Assembly (NCBI GenBank): GCA_902729315.2
Contig: LR746278.1
Span: 1,065,001 to 1,129,000, forward strand
DNA: 64,000 nucleotides
Source of the DNA: Spirodela intermedia
Lineage: Eukaryota; Streptophyta; Magnoliopsida; Alismatales; Araceae
Reading direction: 5' to 3'
A program made the position numbers and the translations under genes. Positions 34,801 through 46,558 of the stretch are shown one piece after another; position 1 is the first letter of the stretch, and every line of letters starts with the position of its first letter. The notes beneath the pieces were generated by a model that did not search any database, was not told where the DNA came from, and saw only the letters and a list, made by a program, of their open reading frames with translations.

Positions 34801-37800
34801 ATACAGAAAGTGATGGCATCGAATTACAAAGTGAAAGGTCACTATAAATCAGGACATTTTATAGAGAGAGACAATCAACGAATAGCCGCAACAACAATTA
34901 AGGCACACGCAATGGCCACTTCGGCTACCAGAGTAAAAGAGTCCTCATAACCAGTCATATTCTTTTGTGGAATGTCATGCCCGGGGTTAATCCTTATTGC
35001 ACTCAGCACTCAATCTTGTAAATTCACTTGCAGGTGATAAGGATAATGTTAAAAAGAAGTGGAATAAGGTCTTGAGTGCGAGTTCACTGAAGAGCATGAA
35101 TCACATGTGGCTAACTCAGGAAACTAAACTGTATGCTGGCAACTTTGAGAGTCCTGATCGGTGTGAAGGAATATTGAAAGGTAAGAGAATTATAGAAAGG
35201 AAGAATCAGCCTAAATGGGACCAAACTAATCAGGAAGATGTCGGTTTTATAGGGGTTTTATGCCATGGAGGATTCCTGAGAGGTAGAGTAGGATCATGCA
35301 GAGATGATCCTGCCAAGCTATCCGCATCTTTTGTAGAATAGAACTTTTTGAAAGATCATGAAGATAGCTAGTGTAGACATGGACATGGGAGGGCCAATGA
35401 AGGCAATGAGGTCTTAAAGGGTGGGGGGGGGCATGAGCAAGAAGAAATTCTTTGAGAGGAGATCTCGAAATGATTGGTGGAGTTGAAAGATCGAGAAAAT
35501 AGAGGAAGAAACAAAGATGTAATTAGGGGGGGGGCTTCAAGGAAGTTTACACATTGATAAATGCAAAGACGATATTCTGCTGCATCATAGCTACAATGCC
35601 CATGACACTCCGAGCTACACTTAAGGATAGCATATTTACAAGTTAATGAAGATGAACTTTGAAAAGATGACTAACGATGCCATTAATTAATAGTAAAAAG
35701 GCAGCCACAACCGTGAGGGTAAGTGATCGCAGAGGGCAGAAGGTGTGTATTCGTATGAATATTGATACGTAGGAGACGATTAGTGGATCTAATATCCATG
35801 CCTATATCTTGTTGACTTGACAAGTGAATCTTGCAAATGGGTGTTGAAAGTGTCTACTTCACTGTTCTGTGTCCAATAGAGTGGTATTGCATGGAAGCCA
35901 TAGTTGGCAAGTGGATACCGATAAGGTTAGCAATGATTGATGTTGTTGTTGCGAAATGGGTGGAATGACGGAAAGATGACTAGGTGATGGCAGCTTGCAA
36001 GACAGATGACAACAACAAGATTGATGAGGACATGTACCTCTCTATAAGGAAGTGGGATGAAGAAGGCTCAGGAGAACAATGTCTCTGATGAGAAGCATGG
36101 AAACTATGATGATGATGGTGAAAGAAGCAAATATTGCTGACGTGGAGAGCAATTGAACTTGTCACTTGTGGTCCAATCTAGTGGATCAGAAGCAAGAGTA
36201 GGAAGGCTAAGTTGAAAGACAATGTTATGAATATTTAAAATAATGGAAACTAAATAGCTGCCTCTCTTGTGGTATTACTAGGTACAGACATAATTTCACG
36301 AGATTAATGAAGGGTAAAAAATATGTAATATAAAATAGGGACAATACTGCGTAGGAAGATACTATCATCTCTTACACAATACAGTCTGAATTCCAGTCGC
36401 CTGATACTTTATTTTGGTGTATTTTAATAGAAAAACTCAGTTGCCTGAATGTGCGGGGTTATTTTTTCTTTAAAATATGCTATCTATGCCTTGCATTTCA
36501 AACTAAATCATTAATTATATGAAGTCATCAGGTCGGGCAGGTTTACCCACTTATAATGAGGTTTCAATACAAAATTAAACATAGAAATAAAATTTGGACT
36601 GGTGACGGAAATAAATTTGTCTTGTGACAACTAACTAATCGAAAGGAAAATTATTTCCATTGTTGTAGTTTCATGATTGTTTTCTGACATTGAATATTGC
36701 TCATATCTAATTGTTTCTTTTCCTAGATTGATGAAGAAAAACTTATCCTGTGAAGATCACATTGATACGCTCGCTATTAAATTTTTGATCTACAAGTCAT
36801 CTTGATCTAGAAGATCACATTGATATCTGTTTCATCTTTGTCATATTAACATGACTTGTTTTCTTTCACAGTAATCTGACTTTTTAACGGTTTCAGATTG
36901 GTCTTTCTGCATCGACTATTGCATCTAGTTTCGGAAAGACAATATCAGGAAACAAAGAGCTCTCAGATTACCGGCCTGAAGATATTTCACTATCTTTGTT
37001 GAGAATGATTTCTTATAATATTGGCCAAGTATGTTTTAGTAAATGACTTTCATATTTTTCTGCATGCCATGACATTCCCTGAAATTGCTCTTTCCTGTGT
37101 CCATCTATACATACTGAAGGCAACATGACCGGGATTAGTTTCTTAGCATTAGAGATGCACATCAATGAGCATGTTGCTAATTTTTGTTGAAGCATGAGAA
37201 CTTCTTTATCTCAACATTTGATACTTGTTCATCTAACTATATATACATTTTTTTGGATAGATAACACTTCCATGGAGACTAGTGGTCAATCTCATACCAG
37301 AAGTGATTTTGTGATTACATAGTCGTATATTATTTTTTTATGTTTAGGCTTCTATGATCTGTTATCTTTAAAAGGATCTTGTTATCGCATATTCCCACTT
37401 GCAAATATTTCTTGTGTATTTATCATGGATTAGATGACCTGAAAGAGTGAACAGCATTGATTTGTGGAAATCAACTTCTCTACGCTATTGCAGATCTCAT
37501 ATTTAAATGCACTTCGGTATGGGCTCAAAAAGATATTTTTTGGTGGATTCTTTATTCGTGGTCATGCATACACAATGGACACAATCTCCTTTGCAATACA
37601 ATTCTGGTAATCATTAAGAACGTTTCTTTGATTAATTGAGATATTAGATTAATTTTGAGCTAATTTACAGATAATTTGTTCTTTCTTAGTCGTTATGACA
37701 GCTACATAGATATCCATGGTTTCTTTTACCATTCTTTTCTTCTAAAATCTTTTCTTCTTAACTACGATTCCATTTTGTTTCTCTCCAGGTCAAAAGGACA

Positions 37801-40800
37801 GGCACAAGCCATGTTTTTGCGACATGAAGGCTTTCTTGGAGTTTTAGGTGCATTTATGAGTTATCAGATGCACGGTTTTGACGACTTGATGGTTCATCAA
37901 TTGGTCGAACGATTTCCCATGGGTGCTCCCTACGTTGGAGGCAAAATTCATGGTCCTCCTCTCCAGGACCTTAATGAGAAGGCATGATAATGTGTTTTGA
38001 GCATCATCTTGTCGGGTTTTCATGTGCAAACACATTTTTGATAACTCTGATAAATGTGACGTTCTTTGTAGATATCATGGATGGAGAAGTTTGTCCAGAA
38101 GGGAACCGAAATTTTGGCTCCTGTTCCAATGTCTCCTTCTGGAACTACTGGTGTGGGAGGTTTTGAACGGCCGTCTTCCAGAGGGGAAGCTCTACGATCA
38201 GATGCTAGTGCTGCCTTAAATGTTGGTGTGCTACATCTTGATCCCACCCTTGAAGTTTTCCCGCTGTTGGCCGATCCAAAGACGTAATTAACATTTATTC
38301 TCTTCTTTCGTTTTTATAAATTATTTAAATTATGGTAAAATCATTAAGCTTGGACCCATTCTGGTACCAAAACAACGTAATATGTCAGCACCAGTTTTCT
38401 AATTATGCTGCTTGATGTCCTTCTTAACTGCAGGTATGAACCAAATACTATTGATCTATCTGAACCCGGTGAACTTGAGTAAGTTTAATTTTTCTGTTAA
38501 TTTTGTTAATTTTTTTTCTGGAAGAACTGTACAACCTCCATTTTGTTTATATCTGACCTGACACATGAAGACAAAGGAGATATCTAGATATATCACTGCT
38601 TCTGTAGAAATAAAAGACAAGAACGATAATAATATCCCTAAGACAGACAACCGGGAAATTTTAGTTTGTGCGAATGGCATGAGTTGTCTTGTGATCGAGT
38701 CCAAACAAATTGCTGTTTTGGCGTAATTCTATTGAGGCTTCGTTTTAGAGCCAATCTTCCGGGATAAATATAATTCAAATATTAAAACGTGGCTCTGAGC
38801 TTTGGGGTTTTCCAATAGATCATTCCTGATAGTTAATTAGACACTTAATAATGAATTTCCCAAGTTTTTATTCTGACTATCTTAGTGTCTGCCAAGGGTC
38901 ATGATTTTTACTGAATGAACTGACATTATTTTTTCACGAAAGACGGGGACATCAACATTCGTGTTCCACAGGGTTTCACTAACTCTTGTGAAAGCTTTGA
39001 GTTTCTTGTGCTGTTTTTAATTCAGTGGACGTATTTCGCACAGACGAAAAGAAGGAAATAGAGAATTCTTTGTAGATAATTTAGACATTATCTGGATGGG
39101 CGTTTCTTCTATTTACTTTGTGCATACTGTGTCTTATCTTTTATTAACCTGTTCATGCACCACATCATGGTGCAGGTATTGGTTCACTGTGCTATCAGAT
39201 CATCTACCCGACCTTGTTGATAAGGTAATATCTATTTATCTCTCTTGTTGAAGATTTCTCGTACTCTTAATGTCTTTGGGTTTATGAACCTTGCTGAAGA
39301 TGTTGATTTTTATAGCTTAATTGAGTTTCAGATTTTATTCTGGCTTTTAACCCTTTTTCTGAGGAATATTGGTAGCAGTATTCTTTGGATCAACATTTTT
39401 ACTTTATGGCGAAGACATGATAAGGTCCGTTTCCAATATTACTGCTGCTCTTAACGTGTTTAAATTTTTCCTGCAGGCTGTAGCAAGTGAAGGTAGAACA
39501 GAAGATGCTAAAAGAAGGGGAGATGCATTTGCACGTGCTTTTTCTGCTCATTTGGCAAGGTACTGAACTCTGGAGTGCCAGTTGAATGTGGTCTACCTTA
39601 CATGAGCATGAAGAATTAGTATTCCAGAATTTCGCTCATGTCTCTTTCCCGCATAGCCCTGCTATAACCTGATGCATATTATAATAAAAAATAAGTCTGT
39701 AAGTACATGCGCTTTAGGTTCATTTTTTAATATCAGCGAGCAACTTTTCTATTAAGTGTGACTGATCCTCATTCAATGAATGACGTCCATGTTGTATCAT
39801 ATCCCCCGGAGTCTGAATTATGTTAGAACAGCTTTCACAACAGATTAATTGTTTTATAGAGAGGCAGCAGCCTTTTATGGAGGTTCACTTGTTTCGAATA
39901 GAGTACACCAGCGATCTTGGCACAAGATATGCCCTACAGAAAACGAGATGTAAAAATAGGCCGGTAATTGGAATTACTTTCTCTATAAAGTTTACTTTCT
40001 CTGTGAAAATCACCTACCATTTCTCCTTTTCTGTGATGTCTTTCTATGTAGACATGCTTCATCTGTGAGCTTGTTTGGGTATTAGATTCAATCATGGGTT
40101 TTCAACAATTCTTTCATAGGTTGATGGAAGAGCCCGCAGCTTATGGAAAGTTGGGTCTAGCTAATCTGTTGGAGTTGAGGGAGGAATGCTTGAGAGAATT
40201 TCAGTTTAAGGATGCTTATATTAGCATAAAAAAAAGGTGAATTTGTAAATTTCCCTTTTATAATTAGTTATTCTATACCTGCTTCTTTTTGCTTCCTTTT
40301 ATGTACTTTTCCAAGACACCCTTACTATTTAGTGATTGGTGAAATAGTTACTGCAGATGTCTTCTTTTTTTTTCAATAATTATATATGCAAAAGTAATCC
40401 CTTATTTTGTGGTTGTGCCTGCATTCATATAGATGTCAACCTTATTTCGTCTAATATATGTCCCTATATATACACACATATATGTAATGAATATTGCTGG
40501 TGGTATGGATATATGGGGAAGAGAATAAGTGAAATGGATGGATAACAGATGGCCGATGGAAAGCAGCCACAGAACAGGCTACAAGTTTCAATAATACTAC
40601 TACTAGGATTTTAGCCGAGGAGAAACGGGAATGAGTGTTGAACTTAGAATCCGACGGTGAAACCGTGTAAAAAAGATAACAATGGAAAGAAGTTGTTGCC
40701 AGTGCTTCCTGTGAGTACAGAATAATAGCATCCATATGAATATGCTGTTGTCATTAGCGTGGACTCTACGCCTTGTGGTCGACATTGGCTTATAAATGAT

Positions 40801-42515
40801 GTAGAAAATATTTTACTTGTGCACGTGATCACTTTCACTGCCACTTTGGATGCATTAATCACTCCAGAGTTGATGAATCATGAAATGCTTGATGCTTCAC
40901 GTTGTCTCAGGCTCTCTGAAATTGGCTTCTGTAAATGTTCTATTAGTTAATGTCACTAGACGGAGTAGGAAAGATTATGTAAAGCTTCGGTCCTTTTATG
41001 CTACTTTGGGGAATATCATTTTGGTCCCTGTATCGGCGTCCACAGCATATGAGTGATGCCAAAACATTCTCCATGTCGCAGGGAAAATGAAGCATCCCTC
41101 GCTGTCTTACATGATCTTCTGATGGAGCTCGATCGAATGAATGAGGTGTATATTCGTAAGGCTTAATTCTACATCTAATATTTTGGTGTCATGGAGATTT
41201 TCCTCTTATGGTGACGAAAATCGCGTGTAGGAGGAGAGATTACTTGCTCTTGTTGAGGGCGTTCTTGCCGCAAATATCTTTGATTGGGGGTCCCGTGCAT
41301 GTGTGGAGCTCTACCACAAAGGAACCATCATTGAAATTTACCGCATGAGCCGTAAGAAGATGCATCGTCCTTGGCGGGCAAGTACAGCTTGTGATGGAAC
41401 AGTTTTTCTTGTATATACTGCTATCTGCTCATCTTTCCTCCTTAAATATTGCGCCTCAATAGGTAGACGACTTTGACTTGTTCAAGAAAAGGATGATCAC
41501 ATCCGGAGATCAGAAGATTCAACCTTACAAAAGAGCGCTGCTCTTCGTTGACAACTCGGGCGCTGATGTCGTCCTCGGGATGCTTCCGCTTGCACGGGAG
41601 CTTCTCAGGCGGGGAACCGAGGTGAATATTAGGAATAAAGATCTACTAACCCCACTCCTTGCCCATTGGTCTGAATTGGACTTCCCAATAATGTCAACAG
41701 TTTTCCAAGTTTTGCGCGCATATTGATCTGGGTTTCCTGCGCAGGTTGTTCTCGTCGGCAATTCATTCCCGGCGTTGAATGACGTCACTGCGAACGAACT
41801 CCCTGAAATTGTGGCCGAGGCTGCGAAGGTTTGACCCACGTCACACGAGTTTTTCGAGACAGATCTAAGTCGGGCCTCTCTCATCCTCTCGAGGTCAACG
41901 GTAATCATGACGAGTCCCTTGATCCGCAGAACTGCGACGTACTCCGTAGAGCTGCTGAAGCTGGAGGGCTCCTCCTCGACGCAATGGCTAATACCAAAGA
42001 CGGATCGAAGAGAAATCCCGCCTCCGTTCCTCTGATGGTTGTGGAGAACGGTTGCGGAAGTCCATGCATTGACCTCCGGCAGGTCAGCTTGGAGCTCGCC
42101 GAGGTTGCGAAAGATGCCGACCTGGTACGAGAGACGGCGCCGCGTTTCGTTCCGCACGTCGCACTGTGGTTTTTATTTTTATTTTTAACGGTTCTTCTCA
42201 CCGCAGGTTATTTTAGAAGGAATGGGTAGAACTCTCCATACGAACTTCAATGCCCAATTCAAGTGTGACGCGCTCAAGGTGAGCCATCATCGATCCTCGG
42301 TTGCGCATAGAAGAGCAAGATGCCAATAGTTTCAGCATTCGAGTCACCTCCCCGTTCACCTCGCGGGTTTTCGTGGCTGTTCGCTTTTCTCATCCCACTT
42401 TCTTCGTCAGCTCGCGATGGTGAAGAACCAACGGCTGGCCGAGAAGCTTGTCCAAGGCAATATCTATGACTGCGTCTGCCGGTTCGAATCCGCTGGCCCA
42501 GCACTGGACGTGTAA
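28870..42515 (+). CDS. PANK2: Pantothenate kinase 2 with C-terminal DUF89 (damage-control phosphatase) domain
   Basis: Twenty-two exons join in frame to 926 residues: 28870-29182, 31156-31368, 31696-31754, 32419-32535, 33401-33520, 33612-33706, 33777-33870, 36897-37028, 37494-37606, 37789-37981, 38072-38283, 38434-38478, 39176-39224, 39477-39559, 40120-40236, 41082-41145, 41231-41377, 41463-41621, 41745-41828, 41930-42124, 42207-42278, 42411-42515. Residues about 100-470 are a type II pantothenate kinase (first step of CoA synthesis): [13 protein letters not shown] phosphate loop, [35 protein letters not shown]. Residues about 560-920 are DUF89, with metal-site FVDNSGAD (Asp752, Asn753) and [14 protein letters not shown]. 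The Arabidopsis homologue is about 900 residues. The ATG at 28870 is the first in frame. Two introns (10 and 17) have GC donors. Intron 7 holds an antisense Copia remnant. Confidence 0.95.
29183..31155 (+). other. Long first intron of PANK2
   Basis: A 1973-bp intron with donor GTTAGT and acceptor CTGACAG. An open frame of 90 codons on the opposite strand (29528-29800) has no family I recognise. Otherwise no structure is seen. Confidence 0.7.
33995..36240 (-). mobile_element. Ty1/Copia remnant, antisense in PANK2 intron 7
   Basis: On the minus strand, 34070-34275 translates to a degraded Copia RNase H: a [21 protein letters not shown]-like block matches the usual SWRSKKQxxVSxSSTEAE, followed by [17 protein letters not shown] and an SDPTP motif. 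Further along the minus strand, at about 34600-34720, is a reverse transcriptase fragment (FFFYVDGI in place of YVDDI, then LIAYLEQHL after a shift). Together they give the Copia order in reverse. The remainder to about 36240 is repeat-like but I could not assign domains. The right boundary and any LTRs are uncertain. It enlarges the intron to 3.0 kb without touching exons. Confidence 0.65.
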
Positions 42516-43023
42516 CTTCAGCGGAGCTGCGGTATATATTACACATCTTATCCGACTTGCAGGGGTCCCTTCATCAGCCAAACAATCAATTTATCGACCA
42601 ATCATCTCGTGGTACAGAATTGAAGGAAGCGTCGGCACTGCGGGGGTTGGCTCTGGATACATACTCTACACCTCGTTTGCTTCCGTAGACCAAGGACAGG
42701 GTACCTGGAGAGTAAGTACGGCAGAGCGTAATCCTTCGCAGAGCGAGATGGACGAGTAGGCCTCCGTCTATGAGCTTTATGGATTGAAATCGACAAAGTT
42801 AACTACTCTTCCAATGAAATAGCGATCTTACCCCGTGATGTGAAGGAGCCCTGGCAAGTCGATGGCGTGGGGGGGGGTGGGGGGGGGTGGGGTTGAGTCA
42901 ACGGTTAGACGAACAGGAGCAGGAGCATCATCCTCGACCTCTCAAGATGCCATCTCTCTTATTCCGGTTGTTGGAGTGGATGGAGTGGGGGTTGTTGGAG
43001 CAGTGCCCCTGCTTCGATGGGCT
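42516..43023. other. Convergent 3' region between PANK2 and the SDR gene
   Basis: The 508 bp separate two stop codons that face each other, so this holds both 3' UTRs. A run of G tracts at 42869-42892 (9, 9 and 4 Gs separated by single Ts) could form a G-quadruplex. Confidence 0.6.
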
Positions 43024-45000
43024 TCAGCGGATCAGGTCCGAGACGAAGCAGTGCCTACTTGACAGCAATCGGCGGAGCTTGTCGTTCGACAGCTGGAAAT
43101 GGGGCGCGACGTCGCTGCCGCCTTCGATGATGGACAAGTGTTCGGCGAGGCCGGCCCCTCGGCAGAGTTCCGCGGCATCGCGGTCGCTGCGCACGATGTG
43201 ATCGAAGCAGATGTATCTGCCGGCTGCTGAGCCACCCATGGCCTCGTAGACGCGCACATGCGCCTCGGCTACCCGGGACACGTCCGTCGTGGCCAGCAGT
43301 CCTTCCGCGTACATCTCACGCCCCCCTGTTGGAGAGGTCAGACAACCATTAGAGGCCCCAAGAAGAAGATTGTACGCATTCTGGTTGTTGGGGATCACCT
43401 TTGAGGTAGGCGATGGTGGACGTTGGGTTCCTGGCGCAGAATCCCGGGCCGGTAATGAGGGCGGGGCAGAGCGTCGCTAGCTTCAGGTCCTTACCTCTCG
43501 CGGCACGCCAGACCGCCTTTTCAGCCATGGTTTTACCCAGAGCAAGCCATAGCTGCACGCAAAGCAGAGTTCATGTCACTAGGCACGCCGTAGAAGAGGA
43601 AGATCGGCTTGTCCCATCATCAAAGACGGCAGGAGGGGAAGACGGCGCTGTCTTGTTTACCTTCTTGTCGGTGCAGAGGTTCTCGTCGCTCCAGCAGCTC
43701 TCGTCGACGAGGGTGGATACAGATCGGCGCGCGAGGCCGGGGTACTGTCGCCAGATGCAGGCCAGGAGAGAGGACGTGAAGACGCATGTCCGCACGGACG
43801 ACGTCAGCACGCAAGCTTCCACTACCTTCCCCGCCACTGAGGCCTCTTTCACAGCCATGTGTTTCTGCGACACACCAAAGAGATGATATTAGCCTCCGGA
43901 GCTGTTATAGCAACCGAACTTTATCCAATAGAATCTGACCGTCTCCGGCAGAATGTCAAGCCAAACATGGATCGATGGCGGGCCCTCTGATCTTTTTTAT
44001 TGTTAAAAAAACTGCGTTAATAGATGAGAAAGGGGAAGGTTAAAATTGAACAGCTCTTCGCTGAAATTGTTAAATCGGCGGAAATCAAAGCGCGAATTGA
44101 TAACACGGCTCGTCGTTGAACGGGCTTGATCTCCAACGAGATTCACCTAAACTCTAGTCAATCTGTAAATGAATCCACTGAGTACCTTCCGGTCGATGGA
44201 TTCAGTACGAAGATGAGACGCAGTCAGAGGATTCTGCCGCACAGCAGCGACCAGACGAGTGTCACGGGAGACTTACCGTGTAGCCTGAGATCCCGGCGGT
44301 ATCCAGAAAAGCGGAGGTGTGGAATACGCCGGCGCAGCCATCGAACGCTTCACACAGGCTGCTCATCTCCATCATGTTCACCACCACGGGGAAGATCCTG
44401 CTCGCTTCCGTCCCCTCGAAAGCGCCCGTCTCCCCCAACATCGCCAGATCGTCTGCAAAACTTCAAAATGACACAGTAGTAGCTTGTCACCAACGCATAT
44501 TTGAGACCACATGCGAGCAATTGCTGCGGAACAAACGCAGCTCCACAGGACTAGAAGCACTGCTGAAAGTGAACTGCAATCGATGGTTTAAAAAACTGGA
44601 GATCACGATCGCCATTCGGCTATGGAATACATCAGTCAGGAATGCAAACGCAACAAGACCCTGGGCGTGGACCTGTGACAGAGATGGGGGCTGCCATTGA
44701 CTGACCTCCTGTCTCGACGACGAGCCGCACCGTGTACCCCCGGCGCATCAGGCGGTCCGCGATCGCCCAGCCGATGTAGGAGACGCCGCTTGTCACGCAC
44801 ACCGGCATCCGCCGCTCCACTCTCTCCGCCGCTCCGGCTTCCATCCTCTTGCCAGGAATCCCCCTCCTCCGTTCTCCCTTCCACATCCTGCCGCCGCCGC
44901 CCTCAAACCCCCCATCGTCGTCCTCGAGCTCCCCCAGGATCATCCTCCGCAACTCCTCCACCGCCGTTTCATCCTCCTCCGCGCACCTAACCAACCCCAT
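43024..45000 (-). CDS. SNL6-type cinnamoyl-CoA reductase-like short-chain dehydrogenase
   Basis: Five exons on the minus strand, 44706-45000, 44277-44452, 43661-43864, 43399-43552 and 43024-43325, join to 376 residues. A Glu/Gly-rich head is followed by a Rossmann start ([19 protein letters not shown], residues 66-84) and features of the SNL6 branch: [51 protein letters not shown] and [10 protein letters not shown]. Rice SNL6 is a CCR-like protein needed for lignin-linked defence. The canonical CCR active site is Tyr-x3-Lys; here the region reads WLALGK, keeping Lys232 but with Leu at 228 where Tyr is expected. Catalytic activity is therefore uncertain. The start at 45000 is chosen because a TATA-like TATATTAA (45060-45067) lies just upstream. 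A longer frame begins at 45213, beyond that TATA. Confidence 0.88.
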
Positions 45001-46558
45001 CAACTGCTCTCTCCTGTGACTGCTACCTCCGCACTCCCTGGTTTCGGATGACCCTTCTATTAATATACGCCTCCTCCTCCGGCGGATGCACGCCGAACGT
45101 GTTGGTGGGCAAAGAGGAGCCACCATCAGTCCACGATATTGGTACGGGCGGGGGGTCCTCCAAGCTCTCGTCCGTATGCCGCTCCTGATTTCTCCCGCCA
45201 TACATGGCACCAACCTCCACGTGACTAGTTAGATGAGTCCATGTGGGGAAGCTGCCACCTAACAAACCGAGGATCCAATTGCTCTTCTGAAAGACGACGA
45301 GGGTCTATTTAATTAAATAATGACGGGATGAGGGGCTTTAAGGTAATTGTTCTACTGGGTTACGTCCAGCAGTTGCGAGCCCGTCTGGGCCGTAATTGGG
45401 CTTCTAGGGGTCCGGCTCGGTTGGGCTTAGCGGTACGTTGGCGCCGCCGAATTACATACAACTCGCGTATGATGGCAGCTTTTTCTGGTAGTACCTTCCC
45501 CAGACCAGAGTGAGAATCCTTTTTTGATTCCTTGCCTCTCTCGGGCTCCCCATACCGTACTCTCTCTCTCTCTCCCTCCCTTTCTCTCTCGCTGTGTGGA
45601 GTGGTTCTCATCTTGATTTTCCGTCTAACCCCCGATTTGACAACCACAACCCGAGAGGCAGCTGCGGGCGGTGGGCGGCTAGTCTCGGTGAGGCCCGCTG
45701 GGGAATCTGACGATAGGAACTCGGAATCAGGAGCGCCTGACGTAGGCTTAACCGTATGGTTTCGATCGTTTCGACGGTGCTTAACCGTTATTTATATGGC
45801 TGTTGATCGTCCAACTTTTTGACGGTGCACCAACGGTTATTTACGTTCTTCCCACAGCAGCCACTTGAAGCAGTGCCCAGTGTATTTTGCTTGTTTTTTT
45901 TGCCGTCTGTTCAAGCTCTTATTTGACCTTTTTTTAAAATGTTAAGCTTGAACTATTTTGGTTTATTCATGGTGGGTACATTTTTCGTTCACTCCGCTTC
46001 GTCGTGGAGCAATGCGTAGCCTGATCTTATCATTATTGCGTACGATGCAACATGACCCAATTGGCGTACCTCAAATGATTCGGTGAAAAAAGGCCAAAGA
46101 TTATCGGATACACTCAATCTTGGATAATAAGTCGGAAGATAGAATGCTTTCCCTCTTCGTTTTCCTTTACGCTCCTAATCTTATGTTAGGTTAACCTGCT
46201 AGGAGTAGGTTTCATTATTAGCCATAGATTTTTGAAGTTACATGCCTTCTATCGAATCATCATTATCACCGAGAAGTCCCTTCTTTCTATTTAAATTTCG
46301 TGTTCAGTTGAATTAGTGAGTCTGATTTCCACGACAGTTGCCCTTCTTCATTCTGTTAATGGATACCCTTCAGGCATTTGTTTTTCGCTTCTTTTTGCTT
46401 AATAATGGGAATTGGTGAATTGGTCCTCCAGTACACTGACTTGATGGGTTGCTGTCCACTTTTTTTATATATATTTTTCGTCTGATATAAAACTTGGATG
46501 TAAAATTTTCTGTTTCTCCTCTTTTCAGGGTGTAAATCTGTTGCGCTCTTGTGAATTA
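45001..46558. other. Divergent promoter region between the SDR gene and the PAC3-like gene
   Basis: Contains TATATTAA for the leftward gene, site-II-type TGGGCC (45386-45391) and TGGGCT (45397-45402), and a CT-rich stretch at about 45555-45590. A plausible non-coding first exon of the rightward gene ends at donor CTCG/GTGAGG (exon end 45687). An acceptor TTTTCAG at 46522-46528 precedes the start codon by 30 bp, so an 840-bp 5' UTR intron is likely. Confidence 0.5.
45060..45067 (-). promoter_or_regulatory. Possible TATA box of the SNL6-type gene
   Basis: TATATTAA on the minus strand, 60 bp before the ATG at 45000, would give a 5' UTR of about 30 bases and supports the shorter start. Confidence 0.5.

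Noticed and set aside
34997-35341. 114-codon plus-strand frame in PANK2 intron 7
   Set aside because: It lies within the antisense Copia-like insertion and has no recognisable domain, so it is probably a chance frame.
45001-45213. Upstream in-frame start for the SDR gene at 45213
   Set aside because: The TATA-like TATATTAA at 45060-45067 lies downstream of that start, and the extra 71 residues are Arg-rich and unlike the family.
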